From NCBI GenBank assembly GCA_023935145.1, contig CM043699.1, positions 142,488,036 to 142,552,035 of the forward strand: 64,000 bases of DNA, given 5' to 3'. Origin of the DNA: Bretschneidera sinensis. Its lineage: Eukaryota; Streptophyta; Magnoliopsida; Brassicales; Akaniaceae. Numbering within the stretch: the stretch's first letter is position 1; each line of letters begins with the position of its first letter. Made by a program: the position numbers and the translations under genes. Positions 53,528 through 63,810 of the stretch are shown piece after piece. The notes beneath the pieces are model-generated. The model had not been told where the DNA came from. It saw nothing but the letters and a program-made list of their open reading frames with translations, and made no database searches.

Positions 53528-55328
53528 GGTGTTGTTGTTATCGTAACCTTTTCCTATATATCCTCCTCTAATATTTGATCTCATGTAATCAAGGAGAATC
53601 AGCTATTAGATCTCCTATAATTGTGGAGAATACTTTTGTATAAATATACCTCCTTGTAATCTTAATAAAATACAGAAAAATATTTTACATGATATCAAAG
53701 CCAACTTTGATTTCCTTTCCACTTCCATAGGAATCGAAGACTTTTTTTGTGTGCTTTCTTTGATCCTATTGGTACCATTTGGTGAAACAATTTCTTCATC
53801 AAACCGTGGGTTCTTTGAATTTTTTTTAATCTGTTTATGTTCTGCTATAGATCATATTGTTTAATCTGCTTGATTGCTCTTTTTTTTGGGCTGATCTTGT
53901 TCTCTATTTGCTTTCTATATCATGACTAATTCATCCTCTAGTAATCTAGAAACTCAGACAGGGAAAGAGAAGGCTAATCCTGCTGTCTGGCTGCCATTCT
54001 ATCTACAAGATATGTCCTCTTTGATTACTCCAGAACGACTTGATGGTACTAACTACAAAATTAGTCAAGAGAACCTAGTCACTGCTTCTGGATTCATTGT
54101 CAAGTCAGGTATGACTAACTCTGCTATTACTCTTCTGTTTTTTACTGGACATAGTGCTTGGATAATTGACACGGGTGCTACTGACCATATGACTTATGAT
54201 AAAAAAAAAAGGTTTAGCCATTTATCCTCTAGCTGTCCAAAATCAGTCATTACTAATGCCAATGGTGTGTCTTCTCACGTTGTCAGTATCGAGATGGAGA
54301 CTTGTACTATCTGGAAGATGGGTTACAACAATCCGATGATGGAGCACTAGTTCACGTTATGGGTGACAACATGCTTAAACAGAAGGAAGAGATTTGGTTA
54401 TGGCATACACGACTGGGACACCCCTCATCTGGTTATCTTAGAAGATTATTTCCATCATTGTTTACTGGTTGTAAGCTCTCAGACTTTATTTGTGAAACTT
54501 GTGTAATGGCGAAAAGCTATCGTTCTGTTTTTTATTCGCATGATAATAGAACTGATGCACCTTTTGCCTTAGTTCATTCAGATGTCTGGGGTCCTGCCCC
54601 ACTTTCTACACATAATGGAATGAAGTGGTTCATTACATTCGTTGATGATTCTACCAGGATGACATGGGTTTATTTACTGAGACTTAAGAGTGATGTATGT
54701 GCTGTGTATCGTGTTTTCCATCAAATGGTGCTCACAAAATTTGGCATATCTATCAAGATTATTCGTTCTGATAATGGTGGTGAATATTTCAAGAATAAAT
54801 TGTCTGGTTTTCTACATTCAGTTAGTACCATCCATCAAACATCTTGCTCTCAGTCTCCTTAATAGAATGGGGTTGCTGAATAGAAAAACAGGCACCTTTT
54901 GGAGGTCACTTGATCTCTATTACTTGGTGGTCATGTTCCATCACACTTATGGGGTGAAGCTTTGAGTTCCGCTGTCTACCTGATTAATCGTATACCATCA
55001 AGTGTTCTTGGGTTCAAAAGACCTTTGGATGTATTATCTGACCATTGTACGCTTCCCTCGGTTGTTCATTTGGCACTTCGTGTCTACGGATGTGTAGTAT
55101 ATGTTCACTTACATACAAATCAACGCACCAAGCTGGAACCACGTGCCTTGAAGTGTGTGTTTGTGGGGTATGACTCAACTCAGAAAGGGTATTGGTGTTA
55201 CCATCTCCCTATTAAGAAGTTTTATGTCTCCATGGATGTCCTATTCCATGAAAAAATGTTTTTCTATCCAACAGGGATCACTGATTCTGTTGACCCTCGC
55301 CCATATTTTAATGATGACAAAACACAAC
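53528..55328 (+). mobile_element. Decayed Ty1-copia element, 5' part only
   Basis: A short LTR-like end finishes ...TATTTTACA at 53689, followed at once by TGATATCAAAGC, a primer-binding site two G-to-A changes away from the copia consensus TGGTATCAGAGC. The LTR start near 53528 (TGTTGTTATCG) is a guess. Gag is mostly deleted; protease, pre-integrase and integrase pieces follow. Coding ends abruptly at about 55328, where the LTR of the next element begins. RT and RNase H, if they survive, lie beyond the window. Confidence 0.8.
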
Positions 55329-55342
55329 TGTTATTTATCTAA
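53922..55342 (+). pseudogene. copia gag-protease-integrase remnants
   Basis: 53922-54350 has a gag start (LITPERLDGTNY), then after a deletion the aspartic protease site AWIIDTGATDHMT. 54302-54862, in another frame, carries the pre-integrase zinc finger (WHTRLGHPSSGYL, CETCVMAKS) and integrase core (HSDVWGPAP, FVDDSTRMTWVYLL, IRSDNGGEY). Stops interrupt the QQNGVAE-type region at about 54860-54885. 54962-55342 continues with SSAVYLINRIPSSVLGFKRP and GCVVYVHL. At least one internal deletion and several stops: dead. The pattern suits the Ale/Retrofit-like copia group. Confidence 0.85.
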
Positions 55343-55597
55343 CGAGTTTAAACTAAGTTGTATTAAGGATCAAACGCATTCAACCAAGGAACAAAGATCA
55401 AAAACTCGAAACAAATCAAGTATCAAGTGAAGACTGAAGATCTAGTATAGGTCTTAAGGTTTAGAACCAATGTAAGTCTCACTTATACATTGTGTAGCTT
55501 GTTCAATGACTCGAACATAAAAGGTTTTCTAAAACCGTTGTTTTAAAAACCAATGTTTTTAATAAAAATCAGAAGAAAAACTGGGTTGGAAGACAAC

Positions 55598-55886
55598 CCA
55601 GTCGACTGGGTACATATACCAGTCGACTGGTATATTGGACAGAAGGTCCCCAGTCGACTGGATGAATCGACCCCAGTCGACTGGATGAATCGACCCCAGT
55701 CGACTGGATGAATCGACCCCAGTCGACTAGCAAAATGGACAGAAGGTCCCCAGTCGACTGGATGAATTAACCCAGTCGACTGGTAAAATGGACAGAATGT
55801 CCCCAGTCGACTGGTAACCCAGAAAGTTAAAATCAGGCATTATTCAAGTGAACCCAGTCGACTGGTCTCACGACCCAGTCGACTGG
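55598..55886. promoter_or_regulatory. Palindrome cluster 1: 11 copies of CCAGTCGACTGG
   Basis: Copies start at 55598, 55619, 55650, 55673, 55696, 55719, 55750, 55772, 55803, 55854 and 55875; ten are perfect and 55719 has one change. Each is a perfect 12-bp palindrome with a central CpG. Start-to-start distances are 21, 31, 23, 23, 23, 31, 22, 31, 51 and 21 bp. The cluster sits 86 bp upstream of the TATA-like box, where an enhancer or dimer-binding array would be. Intervening words such as GATGAATCGACC and AATGGACAGAAGGT also recur. Confidence 0.85.
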
Positions 55887-55969
55887 AGGTTCAAAAAATA
55901 TGACTGTTGGCACCGAAAAAGTGACTTTTCAAATTCTAATTCAAGTCTAAACGGCCATATTTTTTTATA

Positions 55970-55982
55970 CCTATTTAAACTC
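55970..55982 (+). promoter_or_regulatory. Likely TATA box of the 5' LTR
   Basis: ATACCTATTTAAACTC lies after the palindrome cluster and before the stem-loop region, the right order for the U3/R border. Confidence 0.5.
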
Positions 55983-56243
55983 ATTCTTTTGAGCATTCAA
56001 TATGATGCTGCACATATTCAAAAAGAGTTGAACTCACTCAATCAATTTGATACACTCTTTAAATCTCAAAAAAGCTTTGAAAAATCTCGTTGAGCCATTT
56101 CTTCAAGCTTTACTTTGAAAGAGAGATATTTCTGTTGTAATAAGCTTTCATTTGCTATCTCTCTACCTGTTACTTTACAATTTCTTTGTAAAGGGATTAC
56201 TTCCGAGAGGAAGAGGAAACTTCCGAAAGAAAGGGGATTGTTT

Positions 56244-56371
56244 GGTTTAAGCAACACCTGTAAGTTGTTTGTACAGTTTAAGCAACACCTGTAAGTTGTT
56301 TGGACGGTTTAAGCAAACACCCGTAAGTTTGCTTGTGTACGGTTTGTGCAACACCCGGCTAAGTTGTACGG
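56244..56371 (+). repeat. Four stem-loop repeats in the transcribed LTR
   Basis: Four direct copies of about 32 bp: GGTTTAAGCAACACCTGTAA plus GTTGTTTGTACA, and variants. Each folds on itself: copies 1 and 2 pair GCAAC with GTTGT, copy 3 pairs GCAAAC with GTTTGC, copy 4 pairs GTGCAAC with GTTGTAC. The paired bases change together between copies, which suggests selection on RNA structure in the R-U5 leader. Confidence 0.75.
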
Positions 56372-56619
56372 CTAATTTTCTTAGTGGATTACTTCAAGGA
56401 GTTCCTTGAAGAGAGTGGACGTAGGGTCGGAACGAATCCGATATTGCCGAACCACTATAAACTGTGTTTGCATCTTCTTCCCTTAAACTCTTTATTTACA
56501 GCACATTACTTGCTTTAATTGTTTGCTGCTTATTAGTTTTTATAAACTTGTATTAATTCTGTAAAAGTTTGTAAAAACCCAATTCACCCCCCTCTTGGGT
56601 TGAAACCTCGAGCTACAAT

Positions 56620-56631
56620 TGGTATCAGAGC
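56620..56631 (+). promoter_or_regulatory. Primer-binding site, initiator tRNA-Met
   Basis: TGGTATCAGAGC is the perfect copia-type complement to the 3' end of plant initiator tRNA-Met, placed two bases after the LTR end. Confidence 0.92.
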
Positions 56632-58199
56632 CTCATTCTCTATTTTAGGCTTAAAATCCTTGAGTTGATCCAATGGCAGCAAATAGCTACTCTGAGGGAT
56701 ACTCTTATACTAGACCACCTTTGTTCAATGGTTCCAATTATAATTATTGGAAAAACAGAATGAGAATCTTTGTCGAAGGACAAGATTATAATTTATGGAG
56801 AATCATTGAAGAAGGACCTAAAATTCCCTCTAAGGAAATAACTGTTGGAGAAATCATTTGTACAATGCCCAAACTCAAAACTGAGTATAATGATGAGAAT
56901 TGTAGAATGATGTCTCTAAATAGTAGAGCGACAACTATTTTACATTGTGCTTTAGATATTAATGAGTATAATAAAATATCTGCATGTATTTCAGCTAAGG
57001 AAATATGAGACAAATTACAAGTCACATATGAAGGAACTAGTGAAGTAAAAAAATCAAAAATCTATATGCTAGTTTCTGAATATGAATCATTTAAAATGTC
57101 TCCTAATGAAACTATTTCTGAAATGCATTCTCGTTTTACCACTATTGTTAATGGCTTAAAGCTTCTTGGTAGGAATATTGAGGAGTTTAAACTAACGAGA
57201 AAAATCTTGAGGTCTTTGCCACCCTCATGGAAAGCTAAGAAGACGGCCATTCAAGAGGCCAAAGATCTAGACAAGTTTGATGTTGAGACACTACTTGGGT
57301 CATTATTGACATACGAGATGGAAGAAATGACTCCCATCGTCAATGATGATGAGAAGAAGAAAAAACAAATCGCTCTCAAAGCTTCCACAAACAACAAAGA
57401 AAAGGAAGTAGAACAAGAAGCAGAGAGCAGTGAAGAAGATGATGAAATGGCTTTAATCACCAGATGATTTCATAGGTTCTTGAAGAAAAGCAAGAAACCT
57501 TACACAAAGGATCCCACCTCCAAAAGGGAACCACCTATGTGCTATGGCTGCAAGAAGCCAGGTCACATAAGAGTTGATTGTCCGGTTTCAAAACCGTACA
57601 AAAAGAAAGCCATGATAGCAACTACATGGAGCGATGACGAAGAAGAAGATGAGTCTTCGGACAAAGAAATCGAATATGAGGAAATTGCCAACCTTTGTTG
57701 GATGGCAATCGACGATGAAAGTGAGGTAACATCTTCATCTTAAGCTAGAAATAATATTGTTACTAGTAGTGAAGAACTGCTAGAAGTAATTAATGAAATG
57801 CATGAATAATTGAAGAAATTTGATTCTAGAAATTCTGTTCTCAAGAAAGAGGTATCATCTCTCTCTAAGGAGATGGTAAGTCTTAGAGAAGAAAAAGATA
57901 GATTATCTTCATTATTGTATGATTCTTCTCAAGATTTTCTCAAAGATGAAAATGAGAACTTAAAAAATAAAATTTCTGAAATGAATAGCGCTATATCAAG
58001 GCTTATGCTTGGAAAAGAAAAACTTGATGAAGTGCTTTCTTGCCAAAGAATAAGTGGAGGAAAATCCGGATTAGGATACTCTCCATTAGGCAAACAAACA
58101 TCAAAAGAGACTTTATTCATTAAAGCCTCATGTGTGAATGAAGCCTCTACCTCTAAGACCCCTAGCAAGGCTAAAAGCACTCCCTCGATGAATGCTAGG

Positions 58200-58620
58200 A
58201 AGCCTAGAAATTTAAATGTTCATACTAAATTGAAGCATCCTAGAAATACTCATGCTTATATGTATGCTCATTCTAGAAATGCTTATACACATCCTAGAAA
58301 TAATTATTATGCTCATTCTAGGAACAATGTGTATAATCAAAGAATGCATTCTGCTCATGCTCATCATAGAAATTACCATCATGGTTATTCTACAAATAAT
58401 ATGCATGCTCATATTAATGCTAGCATGTATCCTAGAATGCATCATCATACATTTTATGCAAATGACATGCATTCTCGTATTCCTCACCATAGAAACATGT
58501 ATCCTAAGAACTACCATCCTAAGGATTATAGGAATGCACATGTAAGATATCCTGAAAACTTCTATCATCCTAGGATTGTGCATCATCAACATGTTCATAG
58601 TGCACCACATATTATTAAGA
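58200..58620 (+). other. Histidine-rich repeat stretch in the gag-pol spacer
   Basis: About 140 codons packed with His, Tyr, Asn, Met and Arg in loose repeats of HxRN and AHSRN (for example YAHSRNAYTHPRNNYYAHSR). It lies between the coiled spacer after the zinc knuckle and the protease. Its antisense also stays open (58212-58787) because of the skewed codons. It could bind metal or RNA; function unknown. Confidence 0.75.
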
Positions 58621-60545
58621 AAGTATGGGTCCCGAAAGGAACCGTGTTTTCTAGAACTAACCCAAAAGGACCCAATAAATTTTGGGTACCTAAAAGTGCA
58701 ATTGTATATCCTTGTGTGATGTAGATTTGTCTTCATACTAAGGAGAAAGGTAACTGTTGGTACCTTGATAGTGGATGCTCGAAGCATATGACCGGTGATA
58801 AAAGTGTTTTCAAGGAGCTAACACTAAGAGATGGTGGATATGTCACCATTGGAGACAACACCAAAATAAAGATCATCGGGCATGGAAAAGTTGGTAATGA
58901 TTTCTCTACCTTAGATAATGTATTGCTAGTACAAGGCCTTAAGCCAAATTTACTTAGCATTAGCCAACTATGTGACAAAGGCAACAAAGTCACATTTGAG
59001 TCCTCTCATTGTCTAGTTATAGACATCAAGAGCAACAAGATCAAATTTATTGGCCATAGACATGAAAATGTCTATATAGTTGATTTGAAATCCCTGCATT
59101 CTGAAAATAAAAAATATTTTCCTGCTTTTAGTGAAAATCCTTGGCTGTGGCATAAAAGGCTTGGTCATGTAAACATGAACTTGCTAAAAATCGTTTCAAG
59201 AAAAGATTTAGTCATTGGTCTTCCTAAAATCAATTTTGAAAAAGATAAAGTATGTGATGCTTGTCAAATGGGAAAACAAACCAGGATTTCTTTTAAAGCA
59301 AAAAATGTAGTTTCAACTGCTAGACCTTTGAAACTTCTGCATATGGACTTGTTTGGTCCAATAAGTACCATTAGTCTAGGTGGCCATCAACATGCTCTTG
59401 TTATTGTTGATGACTATTCAAGATATACCTTTGTTATTTTTATTGCTTACAAGGATGAAGCTTTCAAAGGATTTGAAAAGTTTTGCAAAAAGGTTCAAAA
59501 TGAAAAATGAATTTGTATTTCTAGCATAAGAAGTGATCATGGAAAAGAATTTGAAAACCAAAGCTTTTCAAAATTTTGTGATGAAAATGGAATCAATCAC
59601 AATTTTTCAGCTCCTAGAACTCCTCAACAAAATGGAGTTGTTGAGAGGAAAAACAGAGTTCTAGAAGAATTTTCAAGAACAATGCTTTGTGAAAATAGTT
59701 TACCAAAATATTTTTGGGCTGAAGCCGTGAACACTTCTTGCTATATTTTAAATCGAATTTTAATTAGTCCAATACTTGATAAAACTCTATATGAACTGTG
59801 GAAAGGTAGAAAGCCTAATATTTCCTATTTTCGTACATTTGGCTGCAAATGCTTCATCTTAAATAATAATAAAACTAATTTGGGTAAATTTGATTCTAAG
59901 ACCGATGATGGGATATTTTTAGGTTATTCTACTTCGAGTAAAGCTTATAGAGTTTTCAATAAGAGAACTCTAGTGGTAGAAGAATCTGTGCATGTAACTC
60001 TTGATGAGTCTAACCCTATTAGTAGTAGAGAAGTTTCCATTAATGATAATGCAGATTTCATTCCAAGAATAGAATCTCCTACTCCTATTGTTGACCCAAA
60101 GGTGAATCCAACTCAAGTAAATGAAGAGATGGAAGCTTATAATTTGGACCAACCATCTACAAGCCAACAAGTGGATGAACTTCCTAAAGATTGGAGGTAT
60201 GTGAATTATCACCCAATTGATCAAGTAATTGGTGATCCTTCACAAGGGGTAAGAACTCGCTCTTCTATTAGAAATATTTGTAATTATGTAGCCTATTTAT
60301 CTCAAGTAGAACCTAAGACTTTTATAGAAGCTGAAAAGGATAATGATTGGATTATTGCTATGCAAGAAGAGATAAATCAATTTGAGAGAAATAAGGTTTG
60401 AAATTTAGTTCCAAGACCTAAGAATCATTCCATTATTGGAACAAAATGGGTCTATAGGAATAAGATGGATGAAAATGGTATAGTAACTAGAAATAAGGCT
60501 AGACTAGTTGCTAAGGGATATAATCAAGAAGAAGGAATAAACTTG

Positions 60546-60571
60546 GATGAGACCTATGGATGAGACCTATG
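60546..60571 (+). repeat. 13-bp tandem duplication causing a frameshift
   Basis: GATGAGACCTATG occurs twice in direct succession within the RT region, just where the family has DETYAPVAR. Removing one copy joins the two pol frames. Confidence 0.9.
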
Positions 60572-62001
60572 CTCTCGTAGCTAGATTAAAAGCTATTCAA
60601 ATGTTGTTAGCCTTTGCATGCTTTAATAAATTCAAGCTATTTCAAATGGATGTCAAAAGTGCCTTTTAAAATGGCTTTATAGAAGAAGAAGTATATGTTG
60701 AGCAACCTCTTGGCTTTGAAAACCCTAGTCTTCTAAATCATGTCTACAAGCTTTCTAAGGCTCTATATGGGTTGAAGCAAGCTCCAAGGGCATGGTATGA
60801 AAGACTAAGCAAATTCTTGATTAATAATGATTTTGTAAGAGGTAGAATAGATACAACTATTCTCACAAAAACACACAAAAATGACACATTGATAGTTCAA
60901 ATATATGTTGATGATATTATATTTGGTGCTACTAATGAATCTATGTGTCAAGAGTTTGCTAAGTGCATGCAAGGTGAATTTGAAATGAGCATGATGGGAG
61001 AGCTTACTTACTTCCTTGGACTTCAAATCAAACAACTCAAAGGAAGAATCTTCATCAATCAATCAAAGTATACGAAGGACCTACTAAAGAGGTTCGGGAT
61101 GGAAAGCTCAAAGCCGCTTGGTACTCCAATGAGCACATCTACAAAGCTTGATATTGATGAAGGAGGTAAACCTGTAGATTCTAAGTATTATAGAAGCATG
61201 ATAGGTGCTTTGCTTTATTTAACTGCAAGTAGACCTGATATCATGTTCAGTGTATGCATGTGTGCTAGATTTCAGTCTAATCCTAAGGAATCACATGTAG
61301 TTGTAGTAAAAAGAATCCTTAGATATCTGCAAGGAACCCAAACCATAGGATTATGGTACTCTAGAGAATCATCTTTTGAGCTAGTAGGATATTCAGATGC
61401 CGATTTTGCTGGATGTAGGTTAGATAAAAAGAGCACAAGTAGAACATGCCAATTCTTAGCTGCTATGTTAACTTCTTGGTTTTCCAAGAAACAGAATTCC
61501 GTTGCACTATCTACCGCTGAGGCGGAATATGTTGCAGCTGGAAGTTATTGTGCCCAGGTATTGTGGATGAAACAACAACTAGAAGACTATGGCATGAACC
61601 TAAAAAATATACCTATATTTTGTGATAATACTAGTGCTATCAACCTAACCAAAAATCCTATTCAGCACTCTAGAACCAAGCATATAGAGATTAGACATCA
61701 TTTCTTAAGAGACCATGCTAAAACAGGTGATACAAGATTAGAATTCATACCTTCAGAAGATCAAATAGCTGATATTCTTACAAAACCCCTAAGTGAGGCT
61801 AGTTTTTGTAAGATTAGAATGTTGATGGGATTGCTTGATTTTGATAAACTGAATGTTTGATTGCATTTCATTTCATCACTTGCATGTTTGACATTGAGTG
61901 GAAGAGTATTAATCCATGTTTAAATATTTCCCTCACTCAAAAATTGTCATAGATAAACAAATTCGTGCTAAAAATTCAAGACTGAAAATTCTACTAAGGG
62001 T

Positions 62002-62318
62002 CCAGTCGACTGGTAAATGTGCTCCAGTCGACTGGTAAGTCATTGCCTGATTATCCAATCGACTGGTAATTTTTACCCAGTCGACTGGTAACCCTCTGCC
62101 AAAAACTCCAGACGACTGGTAAGTCTTCTCCAGTCGTCTATAAGATCAAATCCTGTTTGGACCCAATTTTTTTGAAAATCCCTTGTCCTCCAGTCGACTG
62201 GTAAAATTAGCCCAGTCGACTGGTAACTCTCTGCCAGTTTACCCAGTCGACTGGTAGAAAAACTGTTCATCTTTTCGAAGGGACCCAGTCGACTGGTATC
62301 TCGAACCCAGTCGACTGG
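62002..62318. promoter_or_regulatory. Palindrome cluster 2: 11 copies of CCAGTCGACTGG
   Basis: Starts at 62002, 62024, 62055, 62077, 62108, 62130, 62190, 62212, 62243, 62285 and 62307; eight are perfect, while 62055, 62108 and 62130 carry one or two changes. Spacing is 22, 31, 22, 31, 22, 60, 22, 31, 42 and 22 bp, the same rule as cluster 1. It lies between pol and the downstream ORF. Long spurious frames (62073-62411, minus) with PVDW, SRLG or STG words come from it. Confidence 0.85.
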
Positions 62319-62328
62319 TATCGCGATT

Positions 62329-62339
62329 CTATATAAGGG
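62329..62339 (+). promoter_or_regulatory. TATA box of a likely internal promoter
   Basis: CTATATAAGGG, a strong TATA match, 11 bp after the last palindrome and about 210 bp before the ATG of the downstream ORF. Confidence 0.7.
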
Positions 62340-62547
62340 ACTGTTCATTTTCGCCATTTTTACATCATTTTCAAAGAGCCCAAGCTTTCTCGCTCTAGAA
62401 AAATTCATCATTTTGATCTAAAAACCATCCAAATCCCTTCTAAACACACCGATCTACTCATTCCTAAAGAGATTTTTAACTTTCTACGGTTAAAATCTCT
62501 CATTTTTGCCAAAATCCTTTTTCCTAAAAACCTTATTTTTCTTCAAA

Positions 62548-63810
62548 ATGAGCGAGAAAATCCGTGTAAAGTTCACTACAAGTGGTTCAAATCCACCTTA
62601 AAAGCCGAGGTCTTCAAAACCTTCGGCTTCGGAGTCGAAAGGAAAAGGTCTAGCGGGATTATCTAGCAAGACGCCAAGAGCAGAGCTTGATGATGCTCTG
62701 TTTTCCTCTCCTGCTACTAAAGCAAGGTATAACTCAATTATCCGTAACAAGAAAATCATGATGGGTAGAGTCATTGATTTCGACTCTATTCGCCATGGGA
62801 ATTTCGATATTCTGCCAGCCTTTGAGGCAATAAATCTGACCCCACTGGTCAGAATACATGAAAAATACTACCCACGACTGATTCACCAGTTCTACGCGAA
62901 CTTGGTGAAACCCAGTCCTCTGGCTCTGAGATTTAGAACCAGAGTGAGCGGTGTGGAGTTTGAGGTCAACACCGACCTCTTGATGAGCCTACTAAGAATC
63001 CCGGTAATGGGAATTCAGTGGAGTCTGGATTGATGGCCAGACAACTTCGATGTCGAGACCGCCTGTCAGATAGTCAGGAGAGACCCTAACTATGTGTACA
63101 GACCCACTACATTTCACACATGTAGTGATTTTCCCCTTGACTCGAAGATGTTTCAGCTGATAGTCAGTTGTACCATCCACCCGAGACTCAGAAGTTGAGG
63201 GTATCTATCTAAGATAGATACGGTATTGATTTGGTGTCTAAAATCTGGGCACCACTTCAATATCTACCATCTGCTGCTCGCCAACATGATAAACGGCGAA
63301 GCAAATGACTCCGGGTGTCTTCCTTACGGGATGCTCATTACGCTCATCCTCCAGCACTTCCGGGTACCTTTGCCTGCCTCTGAGGCTCAGGATATCGGAA
63401 TTACGGATATCATCAATATCTCATCTCTGAAGAAGATGGGATGTACTGTGTGAGATGGTCTACTATATTCGAAGGCTGGAAAACGCCTACGCATCCGAGA
63501 GGGAGAGACTGACAGCGATGAGGATGCTGCTGCTGAGACGACCGCTCAGATGGAGACGGATACCCGAGCACCTCCTATTGGTGACTCGAGTCCTGGTCAG
63601 GCTGGATATGCTGACATTTTATGAGCTATCACGAGCCTCCAAATGACCATGGAGTTCGGGTTCCAGTCCATGCAGTCGGACTACTAGAGATTGAGCTCCT
63701 CCTTCGACAGCTTACGGGACGACTTCGAGCTTCACCGAGAGCACACTAAGAGCTCCCTAGCTGAGATTAGGGACCTTATACGTGATGACTCGTACTCTCC
63801 CACATCCTGA
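62548..63810 (+). pseudogene. Extra ORF behind pol (plant transposon-protein / env-position type), six stops
   Basis: One frame of 420 codons from ATG 62548 to TGA 63808, with no frameshift. In-frame stops lie at 62599 (TAA), 63031, 63196, 63451 and 63622 (TGA), and 63685 (TAG). Visible parts: a Ser/Lys-rich start; a central fold with YYPRLIHQFYANLVKPS and VSGVEFEVNTDLLMSLLRIP, the wording of the plant transposon-associated domain (Transposase_32-like); an acidic stretch around 63500-63560; and an amphipathic, probably coiled-coil C-terminus. No clear membrane segment or signal peptide was seen. Its place behind pol matches the env-like ORF of Sireviruses; role unknown. It probably has its own promoter. 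Confidence 0.78.

Larger units (their letters stand above)
55329..56617 (+). repeat. 5' LTR of the Sirevirus-like element
   Basis: The end is firm: ...CGAGCTACA at 56617, two bases before the primer-binding site. The start is less certain: TGTTATTTATC at 55329, where the host element's coding stops. An alternative start TGTAGCTTG at 55493 would match the end as an inverted TGTAGCT/AGCTACA pair. It contains the palindrome cluster, a TATA-like TATTTAAAC at about 55972, and four stem-loop repeats. Confidence 0.6.
56673..61860 (+). pseudogene. gag-pol of the Sirevirus-like element, many stops
   Basis: One frame from ATG 56673 covers UBN2-type gag (TRPPLFNGSNYNYWKNRM), zinc knuckle CYGCKKPGHIRVDC (57540-57581), a coiled/acidic spacer, a His-rich stretch (58210-58620), protease YLDSGCSKHMTGD, pre-integrase WHKRLGHVNMN with CDACQMGKQ, and integrase (HMDLFGPI, VDDYSRYTF, QQNGVVERKN). 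Stops at 57006, 57465, 57741, 57807, 58722, 59508 and 60399 interrupt it. A 13-bp tandem duplication at 60546-60571 shifts the frame; RT (YVDDIIFGA) and RNase H (YSDADFAGC, STAEAEYVAA) follow in that frame to 61860, with a TAA at 60667. All domains are recognisable but no full protein can be made. Confidence 0.92.

Noticed and set aside
55598..55886. Regular repeats with spacers, at first glance like a CRISPR array
   Set aside because: Repeats are only 12 bp, spacers vary from 9 to 39 bp and are themselves repeated, and the setting is a plant retroelement.
56620..56631. Possible tRNA gene fragment
   Set aside because: Only the 12-base primer-binding complement is present; there is no cloverleaf around it.
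58212..58787. 191-codon minus-strand frame
   Set aside because: Antisense shadow of the His-rich gag-pol stretch; its Met/Ile/Arg-rich content follows from that codon bias.
61999..62340. Second palindrome cluster taken as the start of the 3' LTR
   Set aside because: Sequence outside the palindromes does not match the 5' LTR by eye, the stem-loop repeats are missing, and a long protein-like frame follows instead of the LTR end.
62073..62411. 112-codon minus-strand frame with PVDW and SRLG repeats
   Set aside because: Translation of the second palindrome array; the same words appear in all frames wherever the palindrome occurs.
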